Source: Acanthaster planci
Lineage: Eukaryota > Echinodermata > Asteroidea > Valvatida > Acanthasteridae
Assembly: GCF_001949145.1 (NCBI RefSeq)
Contig: NW_019091426.1
Location: 371,247 to 435,246 of the forward strand
Reading direction: 5' to 3'
DNA: 64,000 nt
Part shown: in pieces, positions 13,701 to 24,078 of the stretch
Numbering within the stretch: position 1 is the first letter of the stretch
Layout of the letters: every line of letters begins with the position of its first letter
Position numbers and translations under genes: made by a program
Notes under the pieces: generated by a model
The model's database searches: none
What the model saw: the letters and a program-made list of their open reading frames with translations, nothing else
Told to the model about the DNA's origin: nothing

Positions 13701-16700
13701 CGCCACCATTTCCAGATTTCCTGTGCCAGATGACAAGGGGGAATGGCAAACAACGCTACACAGGTAAGGCCAGTGTGTGTTAATTGTATGATTGGCTGTG
13801 GGCTGGCACTGCTGAGGGCGATATTTCGCTTGTTCACAGGACAGCTGCGGAAAGTTGGACTTGAGACCTTGGCAACCAGACTTGGAGGAGGTAAACGCAG
13901 CGATGAGAATGCTGACCAGTGGGATTTCAGAAGCTTTGAGGCATCTCTTACTCTCACCTACATAACTGAGTAAACTAAATTCCTGTCATTTGATTGGTGG
14001 AATGTTGATCACATGTCATGAATTATTCATCGCAATGTAAGACATAGCCCACCACATAAATGGAATGCCCCATTCCATAGGTAGATAAATATATCCCCTA
14101 ATATGTCCCATCAGGCCTCATTCTTCAGAATTGTTGCTGATTGGACCTTCCATTATAATAGCAACATTTCTACAAAATTCTTCCATGTGTATTTTGTTGT
14201 TTAACCATGGTACTTACTTGTTGCGCATCCCTATTCTCAGAATGGTATCAACCTACTTAGTCCACCATGGCTACTGTTCCACAGCCGAGTGTTTTGCGCG
14301 GTGTACAGGTCAGACCATTGCAGAAGAGTTAACGTCCATCAAAAACAGACAAAGTAAGTTGGGCAATTTGCACAGTGCCAATTGCACAAATCTTTTTGCT
14401 TTGACTTTGCGCAATTCTCCAACGGTCAAAATTACTTAGAAACCCTGCTCAGTCCTTTGAGAAACCCTGCTCAGTCCTTTGAGAAGTCCCACCTTGGTAA
14501 AATTTTTCAATCTCCTATGCAGTCTGTTGGTTATTGTTCAATATGGAATTAGTTTATTAATAAAAACCAATTTTTAGAAGAAAATATTCCTCAAAGGGTT
14601 AAGAAGACGATGAAGAAATGTTCAGTTTAGAGCTTGGAGGAAAACCCCAAATAAATATACTAGGGAATACCCATGGAATCAGGCAAGGACTGAGAACCCA
14701 ATCCACATGCTTACTTACGTGGGATTCAAACGTGGGGTTGCAGAGGTGGCAGGATTCACATCCCCTGCTCTGCTGATTGCAGAAACATCCAACATACTTG
14801 TAGATGAAGTGAGAAGCCAATTCAGAAAAAAGCAACAGTCTGTCTTTTTGCACTGTGCTGTGGATTAAAAGCCTTGGAACTGTACATTAAACACTGTAAA
14901 CCCTACCAGTTGTGATGAGTTTTAGATTCAAGAAAAGTACGTTCAGTCACTTTTTGTTCTATTGAGTATGGGCAATAGGGTTGTACATGTACATGGAACA
15001 GTTCTGAAGAAATTGTAATCTTGTTGAATCATGTGGCTAACTTGAATTTTACATTATGACACAGAAATACAGAGGCTAGTCTTAGACGGGCGCATGGGAG
15101 AAGCCATTGAAACCACCCAGAGACAATACCCGGGCTTGTTAGAAAAAAAACCCAACCTTGAATTCATGCTCAAGTGTCGCCAGTTTGTGGAAATGGTGAA
15201 CGGTACAGATAGTGAAATCCGCAGCTTGCGGAGTCCTCGGTCACGCTCCTCCAGCCGGCATGCGAGCCCGGCGATGAGCCCCCACCACGAGAGTATATCA
15301 CTATCCTCCACATCTTCGCATCACATGGAGATACAGCCGTCACATCAGGGAAGCAGTAGCAGCAGCGGCGGCAGCTTCATGCACAGCAAGCTGGGGTCCG
15401 GGTCCCCCAAGACGCACCACCAGTCGGACCAGGCCGGGTCCTCGGACATGAACTCCCTGAACGGCTCCCCGAAAGGACAGATCATGAATGGGGGACCTGC
15501 CAAGGACGTGGCGCACGACCGGGAAATAGACATGGACGTGGAGTACCCGCATCACCACCTCCACCATCACCACGACGACAGGCCAAGGGATGTTGCAACA
15601 ACCAATGAGAGAAATCGGAGGAATGGAGCACCGGTCCGGAACGGTAGTGTGCCAATCATGAATGGGTCCTGTCCTGTTGACGACATGGACACAGATGATA
15701 TAGGTGAGGAGACTTGAGTGGTTTTTTGTGTGGTGTCCCATTGAAGCTAGCTCATCTGTCTCCTTTGTAGAGTACCGAAGCAAGACGTCATACCAAGAAC
15801 TGTAGTGAAAACGAATGAAGTATGCGCTTGTGTTGATCCGCATTCTGATTCTTGCACTTATTCCTTTAAGTGACATATTCATCCGACTACTCCGTATACT
15901 GGTGTGGATTTTCCTTTTAGTGATATGTTGCACAAGTTGATATCGTTTTGAATTCTCTAGAATCTTCCAGTGCAGATCTCATTCTTGTACTTCAACTTTT
16001 AAGGGGATACCAAGCACCATGTCAAAATTCAAACGTACCCACACCCTACCTTCCTCGATGCTGACTGCCCAAATAGATTTCCTGATGTTACATTGTACTA
16101 CGTGTATCTTTGTTTGAACCTGTAGTCCAGTTAGTCTTAGAGCAAAAAAAAATGCTGGCTACTTCCACCTTCTTTTCCCAGTTTGCCCCGCCGTCCACCC
16201 CAAAAAAACAAATTGTATCTTGAGTTTGGCTCCAGTCGTCATGCAGTTTGTGAGTTGTTTTACGTGTGCCATAGCCCCATGAATTGACGTTTATTTTGTC
16301 GTGTACCAGTTTTTCTTGGAAACCTCTTTTCTTTCTCCTGTGCCAGTTATGGAGCCACGGAGTATGAAGCGGCAGTTATGTGGAGGAAATCTAGCTGCAA
16401 TAGAGCGCATGCTATCCTTCGGTCGGGAGCTCCAGACTATGTACGACAGACTGTGTCGAGAGGTAGGACGGAACGATACCAACCAGAAAGCATTACAGGT
16501 ACGTTGTGTGTTTAGTTTCTTGGGGGGGGTTGCATTTCTGATCAGGTTTTCACTAGACAGTTTGTGTTGCCTGTTGCAGCGAGATCAAAATGCTTGAAAG
16601 CGTATAAGACTCGAGTTGTGACTTGCAGCACCACTTAAAAAAGAGATTTTTTTAGCTTTTAAGAGAGTTTCTTAGCTTTTCCAACCTAGAAATAAACGTT

Positions 16701-18189
16701 TTCCTGGAGCAAGGCAATTTTCCATTGTCTCCTTGGTGTTCAAGGACTGATGTTGGATGTCGCTGCCTCCCAAAATGCTTGACATCCAAAGCATTCAGTG
16801 TACGTTGGGATTCAGCCAAGCAGAATAGATCAAAAGTTGCTGAAGACAGTGAAAAACATGTCCTCAGATCTGGCACTGTAGAATTTGGGGTTGGCAGGTG
16901 TTTTTACTCAATGTCCATATTGATCAGGCTGTCAAATTGATTGCTCTGTCAAAATGAGGAACTGTGTGTGCTCTTCACAGTGCAAGTGAAAACAGGTAGT
17001 AGAAAAAGCACTTAAGATTCATTTTGTGGGATTTGGTCTTGAAAGAGAAGTTTCGCAAAGATTTGCTTTCATTATCTGTCTTGTTTTTTTTTTAATTTGA
17101 TTGTTTACAGGATGCATTCAGCTTACTAGCCTATTCAGATCCATGGAATAGTCCAGTGGGTTACCAGTTAGACCCGGTACTCAGAGAGCCTGTGTGTGCA
17201 GCTCTCAACAGTGCCATTCTAGGTGAGTTGTCAATGTTTTAGGCTGAACGCATCCTCTGTAAGGTTTCCACTTCACGGCTGTGTTTGCACCTTTGGCTAC
17301 GAGCTTCATTTTAAATAAATTTCCAGCCTCATGTCAAGACTTTCTCGCTCAATTCAGCGACGTTTTCTGCTGCAGTAATGTCAAATTGTCTGATATGTGG
17401 CAAGATTTTGAAATATTGCCCCCCTGGTTTCTATAGTTGAATTTTTCTAAGCTTAAATATGGAGCATGAGCCAAAGACGAAGGAGGAGATGGGTGTCTCT
17501 CGCTCAGATATAATTCTGAGAAAGGCCAGGGGGTTAATTGCTCATGGAACCTTTGACCTGGCTTCAGCTTAGTAAAACATCCATTCATACGCACAACGAG
17601 GCACTCCTTCACAGTCTATGTCTATCAGACTACAAGATAGCAACACGAAGCAACAAATGCAATTTCACAAGCTTTACAAACATTTTCTATGACTTCTTTT
17701 ACACAGTTGTGTCAATTTGTATTCAGCAACTTGCTGGCAAGTTAATGCACTCTCTGATTTCTTCTTGTACAGCATGAAAATTGGCCATATTTATAGTTAA
17801 GCTTATTTTGCACTGTTGGTCTAAGTACCTTTGCCTTTGCAAGTGGACTTCTTTCCCATAACTTGTTTAACTAACGTCAGAGTTAAAAGGTTCGAAATTT
17901 CAATCCTTGTGGAAGATTTTGCCTTTGAGTAAGATTTGGCCGAGATTGGAAAGTCAGGCTAATTAATTTTGGACAAATTTTCAGGTCACTGTGATCAGCC
18001 AGCAGTTTGCAGCTTTGTCTGCAGTACATTTCTGATTTTTTTTTTTTTTGAATTGCAGAACTGCAAAACATGCCGAAGCATCCTCTACTAGAGCTGGCCA
18101 TCGGTCATACTATGGAGACAATGAAGCTCATGTCCAAATATGGCCCCGGCTCTTGTGCCTTCACCAGCGTCCAAAGCTTCATCCACTAA
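7733..18189 (+). CDS. RANBP9: RANBP9/10 orthologue, 3' nine exons (partial)
   Basis: Scaffold protein of the CTLH (GID-like) ubiquitin ligase. Nine exons join in frame to 526 codons plus stop; the N-terminus is outside the recognised sequence. Order of domains: C-terminal two thirds of SPRY ([45 protein letters not shown]), LisH ([20 protein letters not shown]), CTLH ([29 protein letters not shown]), a Ser/His/Asn-rich low-complexity linker, and CRA ([44 protein letters not shown]). Vertebrates have two paralogues, RANBP9 and RANBP10; this looks like a pre-duplication type, so the symbol is approximate. All splice sites are GT-AG and exon GC is well above the introns. It converges on UBE2C. 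Confidence 0.96.
8066..8256 (+). CDS. RANBP9: RANBP9/10 exon b (SPRY core)
   Basis: Starts by completing Gly, then [18 protein letters not shown] and on to [23 protein letters not shown] and VAFTDLP. Ends in phase 0 at donor GTGAGT. This is the most conserved SPRY segment of the family; reading on past 8256 enters intron. Confidence 0.97.
9279..9690 (+). mobile_element. piggyBac-like element, copy 2, deleted and truncated
   Basis: Begins at a TTAA (9275-9278) with CCACTTGCTGCCGGGG, matching the left end of the element at 58382-59338. Homology then runs through ACAAAAGAGCTGGGCCTTG and GTTTGTGGCATTCAG, skips the middle segment found in the other copies, and resumes at CCCCTATTGAAA through GCAGGCCTGGCTGAAATACT. 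The right terminal repeat is absent. No transposase frame. Confidence 0.8.
10474..10630 (+). repeat. 68-bp direct duplication with 21-bp spacer
   Basis: Units at 10474-10541 and 10563-10630 differ at one base (ACCAGTAATA against ACCAATAATA). The spacer ATTGAAATGACGTCAGCAAT plus one G, with the three preceding bases, is identical to 9576-9599 inside the piggyBac-like relic about 1 kb upstream. Confidence 0.9.
11167..11268 (+). CDS. RANBP9: RANBP9/10 exon c (end of SPRY)
   Basis: Thirty-four codons, phase 0 on both sides: [20 protein letters not shown] then [14 protein letters not shown]. Acceptor TTTTTTTCAG, donor GTAAAG. Matches the family signature [12 protein letters not shown]...NFGQ.PFVF. 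Confidence 0.97.
11269..13680 (+). other. RANBP intron between exons c and d
   Basis: About 2.4 kb of non-coding intron. I see no recognisable element beyond scattered ACATGTAC runs (11724-11737, 12368-12380). Confidence 0.7.
13681..13763 (+). CDS. RANBP9: RANBP9/10 exon d (SPRY-LisH linker)
   Basis: Encodes [15 protein letters not shown]...[11 protein letters not shown] and two bases of an Arg codon. The RFP and GEWQ residues match the family linker. Acceptor GGCTCGCAG, donor GTAAGG. The first half is more divergent than neighbouring exons. Confidence 0.92.
14241..14353 (+). CDS. RANBP9: RANBP9/10 exon e (LisH)
   Basis: Completes Arg, then [37 protein letters not shown] and one base. The LisH motif is a dimerisation element in CTLH subunits. 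Acceptor TATTCTCAG, donor GTAAGT. Confidence 0.97.
14439..14482 (+). repeat. 22-bp tandem duplication
   Basis: Two exact adjacent units of GAAACCCTGCTCAGTCCTTT plus GA, in the intron 85 bp after the LisH exon. Confidence 0.9.
15065..15703 (+). CDS. RANBP9: RANBP9/10 exon f (CTLH and disordered linker)
   Basis: Completes Lys, then [18 protein letters not shown] and [18 protein letters not shown], the CTLH domain that binds partner CTLH subunits. The rest, about 150 residues, is low-complexity: Ser-rich runs, a His cluster ([10 protein letters not shown]), and repeated short NG-containing phrases (LNGSPKG, MNGGPA, IMNGSC). It ends DDMDTDDI plus one base, resembling the acidic stretch before CRA in vertebrates. 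The frame stays open only 14 bp past the GTGAGG donor. Confidence 0.95.
16347..16498 (+). CDS. RANBP9: RANBP9/10 exon g (CRA start)
   Basis: Completes Val, then [40 protein letters not shown] and [28 protein letters not shown] is diagnostic of RANBP9/10. Acceptor TGTGCCAG, donor GTACGT. Confidence 0.97.
17111..17222 (+). CDS. RANBP9: RANBP9/10 exon h (CRA)
   Basis: Encodes [37 protein letters not shown] and one base of Glu. Almost unchanged from the vertebrate proteins. Acceptor TTTACAG, donor GTGAGT. Confidence 0.97.
18059..18189 (+). CDS. RANBP9: RANBP9/10 last coding exon
   Basis: Completes Glu, then [17 protein letters not shown]...[15 protein letters not shown] and TAA at 18187-18189. 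The end position and final aliphatic-aromatic residues match the family C-terminus (GSCAF...YLH). Acceptor follows a T12 tract and AATTGCAG. Confidence 0.96.
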
Positions 18190-21100
18190 CTAACGCAAAC
18201 ACGGGGACACACGCACACTAGTGGGCGGTAGCCTTTCTGTGTCAGAAACTCACAACTGTGGTCCCCATCATCTCCCGAACTCATGGAACATTGTTCAAGG
18301 GAGGGGCTACGTAGAACCTGAATAAAACTGCCGCAAGATCCCACAAGCACAGACAGTTGGACTTGTTTGTTTTCTCTTCAAGATAGTGGTCAGAAAACTA
18401 CCTTTTCTTCACAAACTGTTTTCCGGGGCCTGATTTATTTAATATTTGCCTCAGAACCTGTCAATATTTGGCACTTGGAACAATATCAAAGGTTCTTCTT
18501 GACATGTGAATGGCTCTCACTTACAACTTGTTGATTGTGTGTGGTAGAACTGCTTTCTTGTTGGAACATGTAGCAGCATCAAGTTATTCTCTTGGTGCCT
18601 GGCCCGTTAAGGTTGACTACCAGTAAATGGTTCGTCCAGAGTTGACACAGATCAAGCCATACCCCTGACACCCTGCCATAATTAATACAATCCAGGAATT
18701 TTCCAACTCGTAGTTGGTTCCACAACTTCTTGGTGATGGAAATATTCAACTGACTCTCCTCCCATTTGAACTTGAGCACAACACCGGATCGGAATCTCCT
18801 TCTTTTGTGGGATAACTAAGCCACAAGTGTCCAGTTACCTTTGAACTGCTGGTTATTTTGAAGTGTTGGGTAGCTCCCAAAATCTCCGAACAATCCTGCA
18901 TAGCTGTTGTCGACTGTAGACTCATGAGTGAAAGAGGTGCTCGTAACGCAGGCTGTGCGAACCACATGGGGATTAAACCTGTACCCCCTTTCTGGAAAAG
19001 TTGTCGAGGCATTTTGGGGTCAGGGGTTATCGGTAGGAAAAGGAAGAGGACCACTTGAGGAAACTGTCAACACAAAGCCAGCTGAAAAGAGCGTTCGCGT
19101 TGCCAGAAAAATGAGTTTTTCACCCAAGTTGTCTAAACTCCATGAAAGCAAAGGACAGACCACAAGGGTAGGTGACATAAACATACATACATGCTTGCGG
19201 CTGGAAGGGACTGTTTGTAGTTAATGTGCGTGGACACGAGCAATCAGGAAGAGTAAGACTGAGCAACATTTCCGGTGGATTATTGAAGCATGAGTTCCGA
19301 AGCAATTCCCAAAGTACTTTGATGAACATTCAGCTCGCATAATAAGGTATTTTGTGTCCGTCTCCTCGAGGTAGTAGTAACAGGGGAGGAAGTTGTAAAC
19401 AGGTAAAGCTTTGCTGAAAAATACAACAGAGGAAAAAAGGGTCCAGCCATTGTTTTTAGCATCAACCATACCCTCAACCCCACTTTTCTGGTCCTCAAAG
19501 CAGAGTCAGTTATTGACTCCATAAAATTTGAAATTATTCCTGACTTTGTACTGAAATCAAAATGAACTAGTTTGGTATTCCAATAGCACACGCCTAAATT
19601 AAAGTGTATCTCGGGTCATTCGGGAACAGCAGCATGCACTGTGAGTTCCCCTATCAGCACCGCTGTGCGCTGACTCGAACACACCCAACGTGTTTGAGCT
19701 GGTGTGACGTCAGGTTCCTTTGTTCTCGACTGACCTTCCTTTTTTTGAAATACCAAATTGGCTCATTGGATAGTAATTTGAAATGGGTTGGATTTCTTTC
19801 TTTTTAAAAAAAATTAAGTAGCTTGTGTCATTCTGAACCTCATTTTAATTTAACCGAGCAGCTTGAAAATAAAAGGAGTTTTGTGAAGTTCTAGAACTGT
19901 TTAAACTCTGATGTCATTAGCAAGAGGAGGCTACCTCACTACTGTGCAGCATCTTTATCAGTCAAATTTTTTTTAAAGAATGGTCCGGCCAAACTATGTA
20001 CCGTTTTCAGGACTGTCAAAAGGATGTGCAAAAACGGTTGTGCGGGACTCAACGTTGTTCTGCACATCTCCTCCAGACACTTAGGAGATTAAGGATTGTT
20101 TCAAGGAATGAGACCAGACAGGGGGATGGATGTGCATTCCGCATACCTCAAGAAACTGTGTGACGTTACGTTAACTTTAATCAGGGACTGAACAGAGAGA
20201 GATGTTGTACATAAAAAATACCAGATCGCATTGGGTCCTGTGTAGAAACTCAATCTTACTAGGCAAAAATAACATTGTTGTGATATTGCTGTAAATTACA
20301 AATTTTTACCTAAGAGTTCACAGTTCCCTGATAGAAGAGCTTGTCTCTCTCCAGTTTACTTCCAAACAAGCAGAGGTGTTTTCGATTTTTTTTCTTTTTT
20401 GTTTTGTCTTTGTTTAATTTTTTTTTCTTGGTTCAGAAAAAACACGGTTTTCTTGCATACTGGATAGAGCAGAAATGTGAAGGAAGTTTGAGAGTTCAAT
20501 CTCAGTCACCTAAAAGTGTGTTTGCATCACTGAATAGCTCTATGCCAAAGTGATGTTAAGTGATACGTTGGATTAGACTTGGCCTCGAGTGTTCTCGTTT
20601 GCTGTTTATCTCTACGACACCCTTATGCCAAACCCGACAAGATTCCTTGGGACTGTTGCACCGTCCCCGGAGGGCCAAGACTGAGTTTGTTTGGACCACT
20701 TTGCATTACATTACAGAAAGGCAAAACTGTGGTGAATGCTCTGTCGTTTGCACTCTATTCTGATTTGTGAACTCGGTAGAACTAGCACCAATTACTCGTT
20801 CTCAGTACGCTGCAGTAGCCAGGATCAACTCCCACGAACCTTTATGAAACCTGCAGTTTAATGTGGCCCCAAACTGTGTTTCGCTCCTAAATGCTGAACA
20901 GAGTGAAGTGGTGCACATTGTTTGGCTGTAAGTTTAACGTTAGTGCTTCAGTGGAGTAATGCAGTGTGCATCCTTACCTGTACGGTTAACACGGCAGGAA
21001 AAGGTCGGGCAGCACCTGTTATGATGTGGGGTATTGGGTTAATGAGTCATGACGGTTGATTTGAAATTCAAATCATTTGTATAGTTTCCCACAACATCTG

Positions 21101-21837
21101 TAACTACACAAAACCCCATTTATTGATTTGTGGTTTAAAAACAGCCCATTTGTGGAATTGTGGACACTAATTGAAGCTACCAAGTGTCAAATCAAGAAAA
21201 TGCAATCAAGTTTTCTTTTCCTTATTGTTTGATTGTCAAATCCAATTATTTAAACGAAATTGTTTGAAATATGACAGAAGTAATGTGTTATGTTATTTGT
21301 AAATTTATAAATTACCGAGTAGTCTAGATGTTTTTAATGAATTTTTTGGCACATATAATCTGTACAATTTTATTCCATTCAAATAAGGCTGGATATGTTC
21401 GTAAGCTGTTGCTTTTTCCTCCACAAAAAATTAAACGATTGAAGTATGCACAGCGGTCATCATGCCCCAGAAGTACATGTACATGTATAATTTTGTTTCA
21501 GAAAATTCGTCCGAAATATGAGGTATGGGCTATATCGGTAGTGTATTTATTTTCATCGTTGTACTTTTTGCTGTTACTGTTGTTTTAATCTGTATCAGCA
21601 TAAAAATCTTTCTTGTGCTGGACAAGTCAAAGGAGTGAAGGCTCAAATAATATTACACAAGAGAAAGGTCTTACAGTTTCAGTCTGGGTGTTCTGCAGAG
21701 GTTCTGCATGGCAGCCATCTTCCTGGCAAGTACTTTGGGGGGATGTGCACAAGAGGTCTACTCACGTGTACATCCCAGTGGAACAAAGCACTGACCGGGA
21801 AGATGGCCGCCGTGCAGAACCTCTTTAGCAGTGTTGC

Positions 21838-22008
21838 AGTAAAGTCCATCACAAGGTCCTGCAAGTCCATCACAAGTCATCCAGTCTCAAGATGCGTCAC
21901 AAGCCGTTGAAGGGAACTGTGACACAAGCATTCCCTTGTCATTGTTCACCCTGTTACTTGTGACTGGTCTTGTGAAGGGACTTGTGACTGGACTTTGGTA
22001 GGACTTGA
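21838..22008. repeat. Imperfect foldback of CACAAGTC words
   Basis: The left part carries AAGTCCATCACAAG twice; the right part carries its complement as ACTTGTGACTGGTCTTGTGA and ACTTGTGACTGGACTTTGG. Similar words recur at 55598-55625 and 56156-56258 in CNOT1 intron 4. Possibly a degenerate MITE. Confidence 0.55.
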
Positions 22009-22968
22009 CTACAACATGGTCTGTTACAGCTGGCTAAACTTTCTTTTGTTTTGCCAAAATAAACTGCCTAGTTACAGTACCAGTTTGTGGACCAAATTGC
22101 CTTCTGGGTTGTAAACAAGAATACAGAGGCCGGCCAAACGACATGTACTTTATTGTAACCAGCAGTAGTTAAATACATGTACATGTGCACTGTACTAAAT
22201 TGGCCGAGTAGTCACTAGTTACGTACTCATAGCATGATATTCAGTTTTGTCTGAGGTACTGGCTGAGAGAATGTCAAGTCAGGGGGGGAACTCACTCGTG
22301 CAGGGACAGTTTGATAGCTTTTAACTCTGTGGTTTTCCCTTTGAAATTTAGCATTTTGGGGGGGCGCATAAACCCAGACTGAGCTTGTCTGACAAAATTG
22401 ACACCAAATGCCATGCTGCTCTGATATTTCATGATAGTGCATGGCCAAAAGTGGCCAGAGTTTTGACAGCGTATTCCTGTGCGACGGTTGTGTTACTTAA
22501 TGCTCGTGTGCACATTGCGTACGGGCTTCCAAGACTCCTGGCAGCAGAGAGGTATCGTTGTTGAGTTTTAATAGATCAGCTTTCGATCCTTTCACTGTAT
22601 CAGCACAGTTCGATTTTAAGGCAGTTGATTACGTATTTGCATAAGCATCTCAAGAAGAGTGTGTCTCCTTTTTTTAAATTTATGTTCCTTTCTTGTCGTT
22701 TCATATTGATAAATGGATACGTTGTGCAGAGGTGAAAACATGAAAAAAAAACAATTTAAAGGTAGCCATTTTTGTCTATTTATTCCCTGGCATTTTTAGA
22801 AAAAGATTATGTGATTTTTTTGAGAACTATGTAGTGTATACATGGATTTATAAAAAAAAAAACATGTATTGAGGAAGATTTAATGAAATAATAAATGCTG
22901 CGCGTGTGGCAGATCTAACCAGTTGGTGATTGTGGTGATTTTCATAAGCCCAGGCACAGAGAACACGG

Positions 22969-22974
22969 AATAAA
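22969..22974 (+). terminator. Candidate distal poly(A) signal of RANBP
   Basis: AATAAA followed within 10 bases by a T-rich tract. It faces the opposite-strand signals at 22995-23011. Confidence 0.45.
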
Positions 22975-22994
22975 ACTCAGGATTTTCTTTTTTT

Positions 22995-23011
22995 TTTATT
23001 GTGCATTTATT
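22995..23011 (-). terminator. Candidate poly(A) signals of UBE2C
   Basis: TTTATT on the plus strand at 22995-23000 and 23006-23011 reads AATAAA on the minus strand, about 950 bp past the UBE2C stop. Overlap with the plus-strand signal at 22969 would make the two genes end tail to tail. Confidence 0.5.
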
Positions 23012-23953
23012 TAAAGAAAAGTAAACAAATAGTGGCATATAGGATTCTACAAAATTCACTGTACTTTGTAACTGAGTTAAATCGTGTATAAATAGTTTTT
23101 ACAGATTTTCTGCCATCTTCAAATACAGAGAAATCTACAGAGAAGAAAAAGTTGATCTTATTGCTGAGGAGAAATTGTTCAACGTCTCTCTACAACATTT
23201 CTGCGTCAAGAACTTCACTCACTTTGCTGTTTAATTCTAATCGGTGATTAAGAAATGTATTTTTCTGAGACAAAAATACACAACAATCGAGACACTCCTT
23301 TCCCCTGGGAAAATAAAAAGTGGCAGAGAATTTTCTGTTAAAGAGAGGTTTGATATAAAATCAAATACAATGAACATGAAATCTGTAGTATTTGCTTTTG
23401 TTTTCATTCATACCCCTGGAAAGATCTTTTAAGTGTAAACTACGCAAAAGCCTTTTTTCTAAACCCCGCCTCATCCCAAATGCAGTTCCGTTCATCAAAA
23501 TACAATGCAAAAGTCTATTTCTCTATACAAATTTACATGCATTATTTCTGTACAAGAAAAACCAACTCTATACCGGTACATCAATCATGGAATTGGACTC
23601 GCATCTTTGATGACCGAACTCAAGTCTGGTTTCCTATGGTCAACAGAGAGAAAAGCATCCAACCCAAACCTTAGTTTTAAATGAGATCTGGTTCGAGGTA
23701 GATTGTTAGTACCAGTACTTGTGACACTTCACAGATCAGCAAAATCCAACCCAACCAAACTTGCCTTCCGGTTAATTTTTCTCTCGTTCAGAAGGGTGCA
23801 GTGTGGCATACAAAGTTTAAAGGTGACAGGCTTTTAAAAACTTGCTACTCACACGTCTGTCCCCTAAAAATGCCTTATTGATTCCCACTCTCTGCCAGTC
23901 TGCATTTCTGTTTTCTCCAATGTGGATCCCAGGTTCATCATGGCAATTTGCTC

Positions 23954-24078
23954 TTACTTTCCCTGGCCTTTCCTCTTGCTGTCAGCCTTGTATTTCTCGT
24001 GGAGGGTTTTCCTGAAGGCGGCTGGATTCTCCCAGAGCTGGGCTGCCTGGAGGTTGAGGGGACTTTTAATGTTGGGCG
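23954..24078 (-). CDS. UBE2C: UBE2C exon 5
   Basis: Completes Ala, then [40 protein letters not shown] and TAA (plus positions 23954-23956). The acceptor on the minus strand is TTTCGACAG. The basic tail replaces the human QVTSQEP tail. Confidence 0.95.

Larger units (their letters stand above)
18190..22994 (+). other. RANBP 3' UTR and spacer
   Basis: No coding exon recognised. AATAAA signals occur at 18321-18326, 22058-22063 and 22969-22974, so the 3' UTR could be 0.15, 3.9 or 4.8 kb long. A foldback of CACAAGTCC-type words sits at 21838-22008. Confidence 0.55.
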
